From the NCBI RefSeq assembly GCF_014842975.1, contig NZ_JACYXK010000028.1, positions 372,001-436,000 on the forward strand: a DNA stretch of 64,000 bases. The letters are read 5' to 3'. The position numbers were made by a program, and so were the translations under genes. Below are positions 1 through 7,200 of the stretch, in pieces. Source of the DNA: Rhodanobacter sp. DHB23 (GTDB taxonomy: Bacteria; Pseudomonadota; Gammaproteobacteria; Xanthomonadales; Rhodanobacteraceae). Positions within the stretch are counted from its first letter, which is position 1, and the number at the start of each line of letters is the position of its first letter. Under the pieces are notes generated by a model that was given only the letters and a program-made list of their open reading frames with translations, did not search any database and was not told the origin of the DNA.

Positions 1-2238
1 ATCGGCATCAATCGATGCATAGGCCTTCTTGTAGGCGGCAGTGTTGCGATCGGAAATGGACTCGCCGCCCATGTGACCCGTCATGATGTCTGCGGCACGA
101 TCGCGGATCTCGGCATCGGTCGGTGTGCTACGCCACCAATGGCTGAGTTGCGTGCGGGCCAGCGTCAGAGCATTGCTTGCGGCATCCGATTTTCCGGTAG
201 TGGCCTCGGCTGCCTGATGTTCGGCAACCTTGGCATCCTGGCCCGTGTCGCCCGAGGCAGTAGCAACAAATGCTGCCGTAGTCAGTGCCGGTGTCATGGC
301 AACAACATTTCGAAAGATCGGCAACAAGGCTGCCCACCGACTCGCGATAGTGGCCGTGGCCGCCTCCGTTTCCACCGCTGCCGTCGCCGCAGCTGTACCA
401 ATCGCAGCTTCAGCAACTGTCGTTTCAGCCGCCGCCGCTGTGGCTGCCGGCCCGATCTTGCCCATCCAACCCACCAGCGACGTGATGCCGCCGATCATGC
501 TGCTGAGACCTTTGATGGCGAGGAAGGCAGCAAATCCAGCAGCAGCTTCCGCGGTGTATTTCGTCAGGGTCGGATACTTCTGCGCCAGATCGTTGACCTC
601 CTTGATGACACTGCTGAACCAGTTCGTCAGTTTCGTCAGGGTCGGATTGAGTTGCTGGCCGATCGTGTTCTCAAGCGTCTCCAATTGCGCGTGCATGGAC
701 TGCATAGCGCCGCTGAAGGTTTGCTGGCGCTCCTTCAAGAGGTCATCGGGATTCCTGGTGCTCTTCTGCTGAGCAACTTGGGCGTCAATGGCAGCTGTTA
801 CCGCGGGGTTGCTGAGCATCGCCAAACCGGAGGCGAACGTTTGGCCGCCAAGCCCCATCTTCGAAAGAAACGTCCCCAGATTGGCGACGGCGTTGGCCAT
901 CTCCTGGGGATTTTCCAGATCCTTGGGCGAGTTCGAGGCGTAACCGAATTCCTGCCAGTGCTGCCAGGTGTATTTCGTCAGCGCCGGCACCAGTACTTCG
1001 CGGACCCACTGATTCGTAGCCGAGATGGCAAGCTGGCTGTCCTTGAGGGCGCCTGGTGCAACCATCGCCTGTGTGCTCGAGTGTCCATACTTGCTGACCT
1101 TGGAGGGATCGAGCACCCCAAGTTGCTCCAGCAAATCAGCGCCACCCTTTTTCATCACGCCGCCAGCGCTGGCGGTATAGATGGCGTTGAGGATCGTGGC
1201 GGCCTTGGTGTTGCCGCCTGCGCCACCACCACCAGCCGCCTTGAATTCCTCGTTCGTTGCGACGAAGTTGCGGAACTGGTCCGGCGTCATGTTCGTGGAC
1301 AACGCACGATTGAGCTGGCGCAGACTCGTCTCAAGGGACTTCACATCAATCTTGCCGCCTGAAGCGACAGAGGCATCACTGATGCCCCGCATGATCCACT
1401 TGGCCTTGTCGGCATTCTCGGCTCCCCCCATCGCCTCGACCACGCCGAAGATGTTCTGGATCTGGTGTTCCAGCGGGCTCTGGTCACCCTGAAGCTTCAG
1501 AACCTGAGCGACCTTCATCGCGTAAGGAACCAGTTGTGCACGCATGTCCTGCATGTACTGGCTCGTGCCCGGCAACCCAGGCAACGCCGCCAGCTCGGCC
1601 TTCAGGGCATCGTTGGTGCTGTAGAAGGGATTCTGCTGCGATTCCTGGCGCGCGCGCGTCTGGATCGCACTCAGTTCTCCGGATGACAGGTTGCGCGCCT
1701 TGAGCTTCAGAAGGGTGTCCTGATAATCGGCCGCCGTCTCCACCGAAGCCTTCAGGCCTTGATCGATCTTCATGGCGGCCCAAATCTCGGCCATACCCTT
1801 GAGGGCCGAACTGAGGCCACCAACGCTGGTCGTCGTTTCCTTGACCTTGGCGTTCGCCGCTCCCATCTCGCGGGTGCCGACAGCAACACCTACGCCCGCC
1901 ATTCGTGCGCTCGACCCCAGCTCGTTGAAAGAGGCGATACCACCCTTCAAGGTTTCACCGAGGGTCACCATGCCCTGCGCTAGATCCACCAGCTTTTCGG
2001 CGAGGCCACTCATTTGGCCACTGGTAGTGCTGGCCTTATTCCCCAGCGTGCCGAGGGCAGCTTCCAATTCTCCGGCGCCACGCCCCAGCCCGGCCATGCT
2101 CTTCGTCGAATCGTTGAATCCCGCTGTGACCTTGCTGGCCAGCTCCCTCAGCTCCTGCAGGCGACTCATGAATCGCCCCAGCGGACCGCTGGCGAGGTCC
2201 GCCATCGTCAACCTCATTGCAATCTGCATGTCTGCCAT
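1..2238 (-). CDS. Phage tail tape-measure protein (3' end outside window)
   Basis: The reading frame is open from an ATG at 2238 to the left edge (746 codons, no stop), so the C-terminus is outside. It would set tail length and scaffold the tail tube. Alanine-rich helical N-terminal half, a long middle of alternating helices, then a hydrophobic Gly/Ala stretch near residues 575-625 (FAAFLAIKGLSSMIGGI, then Ala-rich) as in tape-measure membrane segments. A GGAG ribosome site lies 8 nt before the start. It follows a tail-assembly-chaperone-like gene by 11 bp, the order expected in tail modules. Family assignment is from composition, length and context; it is unrelated at sight to the tape measure of element 2. 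Confidence 0.8.
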   Translation of the reverse strand, partial: MADMQIAMRLTMADLASGPLGRFMSRLQELRELASKVTAGFNDSTKSMAGLGRGAGELEAALGTLGNKASTTSGQMSGLAEKLVDLAQGMVTLGETLKGGIASFNELGSSARMAGVGVAVGTREMGAANAKVKETTTSVGGLSSALKGMAEIWAAMKIDQGLKASVETAADYQDTLLKLKARNLSSGELSAIQTRARQESQQNPFYSTNDALKAELAALPGLPGTSQYMQDMRAQLVPYAMKVAQVLKLQGDQSPLEHQIQNIFGVVEAMGGAENADKAKWIMRGISDASVASGGKIDVKSLETSLRQLNRALSTNMTPDQFRNFVATNEEFKAAGGGGAGGNTKAATILNAIYTASAGGVMKKGGADLLEQLGVLDPSKVSKYGHSSTQAMVAPGALKDSQLAISATNQWVREVLVPALTKYTWQHWQEFGYASNSPKDLENPQEMANAVANLGTFLSKMGLGGQTFASGLAMLSNPAVTAAIDAQVAQQKSTRNPDDLLKERQQTFSGAMQSMHAQLETLENTIGQQLNPTLTKLTNWFSSVIKEVNDLAQKYPTLTKYTAEAAAGFAAFLAIKGLSSMIGGITSLVGWMGKIGPAATAAAAETTVAEAAIGTAAATAAVETEAATATIASRWAALLPIFRNVVAMTPALTTAAFVATASGDTGQDAKVAEHQAAEATTGKSDAASNALTLARTQLSHWWRSTPTDAEIRDRAADIMTGHMGGESISDRNTAAYKKAYASIDAD

Positions 2239-2249
2239 AGCCGGCTCCT

Positions 2250-2531
2250 TTACGCGCGCAAGGTGGCTTGGTTGGTGCCGAGAACCGTGGCGACCACGGT
2301 TTCCAAGTTCTGGATGTTCAGGGCCTCCTCGACTTCTTCGAGTGTGACGTTCTTGACCTCGCGACGGACCGCGGCATGAATGATGGCCAGGAGATGTTTG
2401 GAGTTCTCCTCATCAAAAAGTGCCGTCTCGGCTGGGCGGCACATGAAAGCTTGGATGTGGCGCGCGACGGATTTCATCTCTCGAAAGCCGAGAGGTTTGA
2501 GGCTGATGGTCTTTCCGCGAATGAGCAGCAT
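2250..2531 (-). CDS. Tail assembly chaperone-like protein
   Basis: 93 residues. A short beta-type N-terminus (LIRGKTISLKPLG) is followed by helices (HLLAIIHAAVRREVKNVTLEEVEEALNIQN). Small proteins of this shape directly before a tape-measure gene are usually tail-assembly chaperones that coat the tape measure before tube polymerisation. A GGAG ribosome site lies 8 nt before the ATG. It resembles the protein at 19221-19565 in element 2 in layout: both open with RGKT and both carry an LxxI...V(T/P)L...L pattern. The function is inferred mainly from position. No programmed frameshift extension is visible. Confidence 0.6.
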   Translation of the reverse strand: MLLIRGKTISLKPLGFREMKSVARHIQAFMCRPAETALFDEENSKHLLAIIHAAVRREVKNVTLEEVEEALNIQNLETVVATVLGTNQATLRA

Positions 2532-2579
2532 GGGGATAACTCCAGATGGAATAGCGGTTAAGAGGCGTTGATGAGAACT

Positions 2580-2807
2580 TCAATGACCGCCACGGGGCAG
2601 CTCCGTGGCTTGCGGCTTGTCGTGCTCTGGCATCACCGCCAGCAGTGCTTGCTTGTTGACCTTGAGGTGGTCGACCAACTCAGGCGGGATCGCGCCCTTG
2701 CCTCGCTCGGTTTCGATGTGAAGGGTGTCGCCCGTGCGGGTGAGCACGCAGCCAGAGGCCCACACCAGCAGCAAGGTTTCGATAGGGTTGAAGGTGCGCG
2801 TGGTCAT
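2580..2807 (-). CDS. TubC-like N-terminal docking domain peptide
   Basis: 75 residues. The core (GCVLTRTGDTLHIETERGKGAIPPELVDHLK, then NKQALLAVMP; given here only to show the pattern in two pieces) matches the short TubC N-terminal domain, with a strand-strand-helix-helix pattern ending in K..LL. Such stand-alone peptides often accompany primase-helicase genes of integrated elements; their role is unknown. The ATG overlaps the stop of the DUF3631 gene (ATGA), indicating translational coupling to replication genes rather than to the tail genes that follow. Confidence 0.55.
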   Translation of the reverse strand: MTTRTFNPIETLLLVWASGCVLTRTGDTLHIETERGKGAIPPELVDHLKVNKQALLAVMPEHDKPQATELPRGGH

Positions 2808-4444
2808 ATGTCGATCCTCTCGCGCTCTACTTTTGTGCCTTCTTCCTTTTTCCCTAAGGAGGGGTGCACATCCGCTACACCGCTACATTGGCTTAGTGGC
2901 GCGGTTTGCGAGGTATTGAGCCCCGCTACACCATCCGCTACGGTTTTCGCCGATCCGCTACACGCTACGGATTGGGATGTAGCGGGTAGCGGCTGAGCTT
3001 CGGTGTAGCGGATCGCGCTTTTTGATCCGTTCACGCTCAAACCCGCGCCGTTGTGCGGTTGTAGCGGTGTAGCGGATACAGGGGGGTGTTCTACGGAAAG
3101 GGAAAGGTAGCGATCAAAGGCGTCCCGGAAGTCGGCCAGGTCGTAGCCCTTCCGGATGCCATCACTCGTGCGCATGTTCGCCGGCTTTATCCGGAAGTCG
3201 ACCAGGCGGGCGGCGAGGTGGCGCTGGGTCATCGGTCGACCTTTGGCCCAAGTCGCCCAGGGGGCCTCTTCATCACTGGTCAGCTCTTCCAGCAAGAGCG
3301 CGCTGGTGAGGCGGGATGATCCACGCCGCTCGAACACATCCCTGATATCCCGCAGCAGCTCCACGCCGATGCTCTGGCTTTCCTCCTCAGCACCATGAAG
3401 CGCTAGCGCAGCGTTCCGGGCTGCCTTGGCCCATGCCTCGCCTGCGAGGTCGGCGATCGCCAGCAACGGCTCCCAGCAGTCCTGTGCGCGGTCATTGAGC
3501 CCGCTGGCCGGGGTTGGGCGGGCAATCGCCACATCATCCCGGTTGTCTTCCGCCCATCGGGCCATGCGCTGGCGCAAGGCGTCCCACTGGTCGCTTTCCG
3601 CGTGCCGAATCTTCGCCACTGACTCACCGGCCACCTTGCGACGCAGGCGCAATGGAATGGAGCGATCCTCGATCGTGTCGGCCAGCTTGCCGATGCCACA
3701 CACCACCTTGGCGCCCCAGGTTCGGAACTGGGTGGGCACATGGTCATCACCCTCAACCCGGATGACGAAGGCAGTCTTGCGGTACAGGCCGGAGTTGATG
3801 AGGCCGCGGGCTTCGTCGTTCTCCTTGAGGAAGGTGTCGGCCTCGTCGATCAGGAGTGTGGGTTGCCACATCTCCATGCTGCGGAACAGGGCCGCAGGGG
3901 AAATGTTCGCCACCGGCAGCGCGCGGCACACCAATTCGGACATGACCGTCAGCAGCACCGTCTTGCCGCAGCGCTTCTCCGGGGCGGTGATATGGGCCAG
4001 CGGAGACACCGTGAGGGCATCCATGCACCAGGTATGCATGCACCACAGCGCTGCAGCGAGAATGGTGGGCTTGTCGGCGGCCACATGCTCCTTGATCGCC
4101 CGGCAGAGGTCTCGGACGAGCTCGCCACCGTCCACCGGCTTCGCCCAGGGCTCGACATGCGGGAACATGGACGACTGGTCACTATCCACCTTGCCGGCAG
4201 CCGTAAGGCGGTCCAATTCACCCACGCTGGCGCTCCTCTTGGCCTGCGCCCGGATGCGCTGGTAGCCCGCAGGATCGGCCAGGCGCACCGCCTTGATAGC
4301 TTCCAACACGTTGGCCTCAAACAAGGCTCCCGGATCTTCGCCAAGGCGACCAAGGGCATGCTGCACCAACTCCGGGATAGACGATGCCACCGCCTCCCGC
4401 TTGGCCACGTCGTCGATGCTGGCGCTGTAGGTGTCAGCGGGCAT
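2804..4444 (-). CDS. DUF3631 replication ATPase (primase-helicase-like)
   Basis: 546 residues from the ATG at 4444, which overlaps the end of the upstream zinc-ribbon gene by 11 bp; an in-frame start at 4558 would overlap it by 125 bp and is rejected. Walker A is EKRCGKT at residues 156-162 and Walker B is TLLIDEADTF near 196-205. The conserved RSIPLRLRRK segment near residue 270 is typical of DUF3631 proteins, which replace or assist helicases in plasmids and satellites. The C-terminal 90 residues are low-complexity, and their DNA carries the iteron-like array at 2872-3075. With the zinc-ribbon protein it would form a split P4-alpha-like replication unit. Confidence 0.8.
   Translation of the reverse strand: MPADTYSASIDDVAKREAVASSIPELVQHALGRLGEDPGALFEANVLEAIKAVRLADPAGYQRIRAQAKRSASVGELDRLTAAGKVDSDQSSMFPHVEPWAKPVDGGELVRDLCRAIKEHVAADKPTILAAALWCMHTWCMDALTVSPLAHITAPEKRCGKTVLLTVMSELVCRALPVANISPAALFRSMEMWQPTLLIDEADTFLKENDEARGLINSGLYRKTAFVIRVEGDDHVPTQFRTWGAKVVCGIGKLADTIEDRSIPLRLRRKVAGESVAKIRHAESDQWDALRQRMARWAEDNRDDVAIARPTPASGLNDRAQDCWEPLLAIADLAGEAWAKAARNAALALHGAEEESQSIGVELLRDIRDVFERRGSSRLTSALLLEELTSDEEAPWATWAKGRPMTQRHLAARLVDFRIKPANMRTSDGIRKGYDLADFRDAFDRYLSLSVEHPPVSATPLQPHNGAGLSVNGSKSAIRYTEAQPLPATSQSVACSGSAKTVADGVAGLNTSQTAPLSQCSGVADVHPSLGKKEEGTKVERERIDI
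2872..3075. repeat. Iteron-like array of CCGCTAC / GTAGCGG (element 1)
   Basis: Ten exact copies of one 7-mer lie in 204 bp. Five are in the CCGCTAC direction (2872, 2880, 2923, 2935, 2955) plus one variant, ACGCTAC at 2962. Five are inverted, GTAGCGG (2979, 2986, 3005, 3061, 3069). The left half is all one orientation and the right half all the other. The array lies inside the 3' part of the DUF3631 gene, about codons 457-524, where the protein is low-complexity. A replication-origin or partition role is inferred. Confidence 0.7.
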
Positions 4445-4967
4445 GCAGCACCTCCTTGGCATCGAAGATATTGAGGGCCGAGATGCGAAGCCGATGCAGT
4501 TCTTCATCGTCCAGGGCGAAGCCGTCGCCCATCCTGCTGGCGGCGATCTGCAGCACATTGGCTTCGTGGATGAGCACGTCCAGTGCAGCGCGCCACTTCG
4601 GAAGCAAGGCCGCTTGCAGGAACTGGCTGCGTTCGACAGGCGTCATAGTCTTGAAGTCACGCCGGACGAAGAGATCACCCACTTCCAGCCCGACCGCGGC
4701 GAGCACGTCGTGAACTTCGCACCCTGCGAAGCAGTGGAGCAGCAGCGTGCCGTTGTCACCCTGGGCAATGCTCAACGAGGCGGATTTGCTTCCGTGTGCG
4801 GGGCAGCGTGCGCGCCAGCCGTTGCCGGTCTTGATGACACCCTCCAAGCGTCCCAGCAGCAGAGATACCGGGTCGAGGTTGGTGGTAAAGTGCTTGCCGG
4901 AAGTGTTGTGATTTGCGCTCTGACGCCCGGTGCCAGCCGGGCGTTGGCGTTTCTGGGGCCAACTCAT
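4434..4967 (-). CDS. Zinc-ribbon primase-like protein
   Basis: 177 residues with a zinc-binding primase motif at residues 58-80: CPAH, then about 20 residues on, HCFAGC. This resembles the CHC2/Toprim N-terminal zinc domain of DNA primases, but no Toprim or polymerase domain follows. The C-terminal half (ALLPKWRAALDVLIHEANVL, then ASRMGDGFALDD) is nearly identical in pattern to the protein at 14984-15454 in element 2. Its ATG overlaps the AlpA stop by one base (TAATG) and its end overlaps the DUF3631 start. It probably recognises the origin or primes replication together with the neighbouring ATPase. Confidence 0.75.
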   Translation of the reverse strand: MSWPQKRQRPAGTGRQSANHNTSGKHFTTNLDPVSLLLGRLEGVIKTGNGWRARCPAHGSKSASLSIAQGDNGTLLLHCFAGCEVHDVLAAVGLEVGDLFVRRDFKTMTPVERSQFLQAALLPKWRAALDVLIHEANVLQIAASRMGDGFALDDEELHRLRISALNIFDAKEVLHAR

Positions 4968-5191
4968 TACGTGGCCGCCTTCGCCAGCGACTCAGCGAAC
5001 GTCAACACGTCGGCTTCGCGCCAGACAGTGCAGCCAGGGGAAAGCTTGATCGGTGCCGGCGCCTTGCCGGCCTTCACCCAATTCCACCATGTCGAAGCGG
5101 TGACCGGCAGCAAGCCGGGAGCGCCGGTGCGGCGGTTGCGGGTGATGTCAGAAACGCGCAGGTAGGCGCGAGTTGTTGCCTCGGATGCCAT
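4967..5191 (-). CDS. alpA: AlpA-family helix-turn-helix regulator
   Basis: 74 residues. The MerR-like AlpA fold is recognisable from LRVSDITRNRRTGAPGLLPV followed by TWWNWVKAGKAPAPIKLSPG and WREADVLTFAESL. AlpA proteins of P4-like elements activate integrase/excision or element genes. It lies first in the replication block and is coupled to it by a one-base overlap. Element 2 has its counterpart at 14647-14853. Confidence 0.8.
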   Translation of the reverse strand: MASEATTRAYLRVSDITRNRRTGAPGLLPVTASTWWNWVKAGKAPAPIKLSPGCTVWREADVLTFAESLAKAAT

Positions 5192-5256
5192 GTGACCGCC
5201 CTCGATTGGTTTGGACGGTCATGCAAGTTAGCCGCGAAAAAATAAGCGTGCCCAGT

Positions 5257-5892
5257 TCACTTTCGCTTTTTTCGCCCATTCAAGAGGCCTTTATCCTGAA
5301 GGACATTCCTCATCTGTGTTTCGCTGACATTGAAGTGACGTGCGGCTTTACTTGTAAGGTTGATCTTGGCCGTTCCGTTATTCAGCATGCTTTTAGCATA
5401 GGCCTCCCACCTGGTATGGCGATCCGCTGCTGCCTCGCTCCGATTCAATCCACTGACCTTTCCTGCGTTGCTGGAACTCGCTGCGCGAGCATCCTGCAAA
5501 ACAGCATCACCAATGGCGTTACTCCGTGAGGCATTGGCTGCAAACATGGCATCAACTGCATAGGTCCACGCCAGGACCTGGTGACCATCATGTTCAGCCA
5601 TGATGGCCTCGATGGCATACGCAGTTGCGATCGCCGCCCATTCACGTGTGGGATCTTCTCCGGCCATCCACTGTCGGGTTGGATCGGTCAAAGCCAGATG
5701 CAAGCTATCTCCAGTGACCAAACCGGCAGCAACCTCGTTTCTGAGCTGATCGCGAAATTCTTTGTCGAACTGTTTCTTGTCGACGAACAGGCCGCGGGCA
5801 ATCAGCCCATCGGCAACGATGATCAGCGCCGTACCAGCGTACTTACTTGGAGTCATCTCCTCACGGGAATGCCCGAATCGCTGATGCCACAT
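5257..5892 (-). CDS. Hypothetical protein with C-terminal HTH-like segment
   Basis: 211 residues from the ATG at 5892, 7 nt after AGAGGTG; a GTG two codons earlier is also possible. Not recognised. The N-terminal part is helical (ALIIVADGLIARGLFVD, DKEFRDQLRNEVAAG). The C-terminus (SKAARHFNVSETQMRNVLQDKGLL) reads like a helix-turn-helix followed by a basic tail, GRKKRK. It occupies the same slot, just before AlpA, as the 219-residue protein of element 2 (13895-14554), which has LASHLGISDTTARANAVERL near its N-terminus. Both may be DNA-binding, but they are not visibly homologous. Confidence 0.65.
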   Translation of the reverse strand: MWHQRFGHSREEMTPSKYAGTALIIVADGLIARGLFVDKKQFDKEFRDQLRNEVAAGLVTGDSLHLALTDPTRQWMAGEDPTREWAAIATAYAIEAIMAEHDGHQVLAWTYAVDAMFAANASRSNAIGDAVLQDARAASSSNAGKVSGLNRSEAAADRHTRWEAYAKSMLNNGTAKINLTSKAARHFNVSETQMRNVLQDKGLLNGRKKRK

Positions 5893-5981
5893 GCGCACAC
5901 CTCTGCGCCCTTCATAGGGTGCCGCGCCAGCCGGGGAAGGTGCCCGGTGTTCGGGGATCAGCCTAGGCGCGGTGTGAACTG

Positions 5982-6167
5982 TCAGATGTGGCCGATCAGG
6001 TCGTGAGCGCGCTCGATCATGTCATCCGCCGCCCAAATGGCATTGGACACGGCATGCGTGTCGTTTGGGTTCGGAAGTTCACGAACGCAGCGCAGAATGG
6101 CGACAGCTTGATCCAGCAAGTTACTGGCTTGCTCGTGCGCTTCGCCGGTGATGGTGTGGTCGATCAT
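5982..6167 (-). CDS. Small hypothetical protein, element 1 early operon
   Basis: 61 residues, acidic and helical (EQASNLLDQAVAILRCVREL, then ADDMIERAHDLIGHI). Not recognised. The ATG overlaps the stop of the gene before it by 4 bp, so it is the third gene of a coupled early operon downstream of the structured leader. Its pattern loosely resembles the 76-residue first gene of element 2. Confidence 0.6.
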   Translation of the reverse strand: MIDHTITGEAHEQASNLLDQAVAILRCVRELPNPNDTHAVSNAIWAADDMIERAHDLIGHI

Positions 6168-6517
6168 GCGTGGATCTCCTTTTTATCCTCTACAGCCTTA
6201 TCGTGCAGTGCGCGAATTTTGGGGTTTTGCAGCTCACGCGCTAGCGCCGCCATCGTGTCCATGACGCTCGCATATTCGGCCAGGTGAGCCACAACCCACC
6301 CCAACCGCGACATGTGCGCCTCCTCCACTTGCTCGGCACCGATGGTATTGCCGATAGCGGCAATCTGATGCAGCGCATTCTCGACGTGGCTGGAAGCAAG
6401 CGAATCAACCTCTTCCAGTTCCACGGTGGTTCTGGCAAGTAGCGCCGCCTCAATCCAATCCACACCGAGTGCGATGGAGAACAGTCGATCCACTTCGTTG
6501 CCGGTCTGGATGCTCAT
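6164..6517 (-). CDS. Hypothetical protein, element 1 early operon
   Basis: 117 residues, mostly alpha-helical, not recognised. Visible pattern: ALGVDWIEAALLARTTVELEEV, ALHQIAAIGNTI, HLAEYASVMDTMAALARELQ. Both ends overlap neighbouring genes by 4 bp (ATGA). A counterpart of similar size and helical content (107 residues, with LTFLAELAIDLHNIEADAQ) sits in the same operon position in element 2, but similarity is weak. Confidence 0.65.
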   Translation of the reverse strand: MSIQTGNEVDRLFSIALGVDWIEAALLARTTVELEEVDSLASSHVENALHQIAAIGNTIGAEQVEEAHMSRLGWVVAHLAEYASVMDTMAALARELQNPKIRALHDKAVEDKKEIHA

Positions 6518-6879
6518 GCGCGAGCCCTCCCGGATTGCCAGCAGCCATGCATGTCGTCTCGAACCTCTTCCAATCGTTCTTCAGCGCGATCACCAAGTTC
6601 AAGTAGCGCCAACTGCAAGGCGGTTACCTCACCATTATTCAGACCCTTGTAGATGACGCGATTGTCGTCGCGTGCGTCTGCTTTTCCGCGTGCGTCCGCC
6701 ACCAGCATCCTGGCGATTGCATTTGCGGCGTAGACCGAGCGATCAATTATCGCCAACCGGTTACGGACGCTCATGGGCAGCTCTTTATCGAGAGCCTTCC
6801 ATCCTTCGTCATAGCACCATCCGGTAAATGCTTCGATCGTCTCGCTTTCGAGCGCAGCGTTCTTCGGCTTCATGGTCAT
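6514..6879 (-). CDS. Hypothetical protein, first gene of element 1 early operon
   Basis: 121 residues; the ATG follows the conserved GCAGAGGTGGAG leader end, which supplies the ribosome site. Not recognised. It has an acidic N-terminus (ALESETIEAFTGWCYDEGWKAL) and helices VRNRLAIIDRSVYAANAIARML and VTALQLALLELGDRAEERLEEV. It overlaps the next gene by 4 bp. It would be the first product released when the leader terminator is read through, so it is a candidate early regulator. Confidence 0.65.
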   Translation of the reverse strand: MTMKPKNAALESETIEAFTGWCYDEGWKALDKELPMSVRNRLAIIDRSVYAANAIARMLVADARGKADARDDNRVIYKGLNNGEVTALQLALLELGDRAEERLEEVRDDMHGCWQSGRARA

Positions 6880-7033
6880 GCTCCACCTCTGCAGTTGATG
6901 CTGAAGGAGCCACCAGGCCGTTGCGGCAGGGTGGCAGGCGTGCAGGGTTGGCGAACCGGCTCACAAGGTCACCGGCCAGCCCGAAGGCTGCCCTGCACGC
7001 CCACCATAGAAGCGGACATGACGCAGCAGGCAC
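6809..7033 (-). CDS. Possible Ash/Icd-like leader peptide, element 1
   Basis: A 74-codon frame crossing the leader and entering the first early gene out of frame. Its middle (FANPARLPPCRNGLVAPSA, then STAEVE) matches the frame at 12862-13047 in element 2 (TPARPPPRRNGPVAPSA, STAEVE). Leaders of P4-like elements often carry a short 'ash' frame of this kind. A one-base indel near 6976 places the upstream part in a different frame from element 2, so either the start differs or the match merely reflects RNA conservation. Confidence 0.35.
   Translation of the reverse strand: MPAASCPLLWWACRAAFGLAGDLVSRFANPARLPPCRNGLVAPSASTAEVEHDHEAEERCARKRDDRSIYRMVL
6948..6954 (-). promoter_or_regulatory. Predicted immunity-RNA target site, element 1 (seqC-like)
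   Basis: On the minus strand the site reads TCGCCAA, the exact complement of the hairpin loop TTGGCGA at 7078-7084, with flanking GG/CC that can extend the pairing after one mismatch. The distance is 130 nt, as in element 2, where both partners have changed together. By analogy with P4 this would be a target of the CI-type RNA. Confidence 0.65.
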
Positions 7034-7063
7034 AAAAAAAGCGCCATTCGGCGCTGCTGCGCC
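7034..7063 (-). terminator. Leader terminator with overlapping antiterminator stem, element 1
   Basis: On the minus strand GGCGC-AGCA-GCGCC-GAAT-GGCGC-TTTTTTT. The central GCGCC can pair with the upstream GGCGC (antiterminator) or with the downstream GGCGC, which is followed by seven T (Rho-independent terminator). The same arrangement with different loops occurs at 12805-12833. It would attenuate transcription of the early operon. Confidence 0.75.
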
Positions 7064-7109
7064 TTGTGAAGATCAGGTCGCCAAACCTGGCCCCCGAATT
7101 GGCGGGGAC
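7064..7109 (-). ncRNA. CI-like immunity RNA region, element 1
   Basis: Minus-strand leader just after the promoter. Stem-loop 1 is CCCCG-CCAATT-CGGGG (7092-7107). Stem-loop 2 is CAGGT-TTGGCG-ACCTG (7074-7089). Stem 2 is conserved with element 2 while the loop differs, and the loop complements a site 130 nt downstream. This is the layout of the P4 CI RNA, which pairs with its own leader to force early termination. RNA ends are not visible from sequence. Confidence 0.65.
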
Positions 7110-7115
7110 GGTGGC

Positions 7116-7144
7116 AATATGCGCCTAATGCAATGGGACTGCAA
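7116..7144 (-). promoter_or_regulatory. Early promoter of element 1
   Basis: Minus strand: -35 TTGCAG at 7144-7139, a 17-bp spacer, and -10 CATATT at 7121-7116. The identical -10 and a near-identical -35 (TTGCAC) with the same 17-bp spacer occur in element 2 at 12724-12752, while the spacers differ. Transcription would start near 7109, at the foot of the first stem-loop. Confidence 0.7.
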
Positions 7145-7200
7145 GGGATGGATAAATGAAGGTTTGGTGGCTGGCGATCGCCTGCACTCTGAACAGCAGA

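Noticed and set aside
73-1362. A 429-codon plus-strand frame in element 1
   Set aside because: Antisense to the tape-measure frame, which is open without a stop for 746 codons from a good start; composition is Arg/His/Cys-rich.
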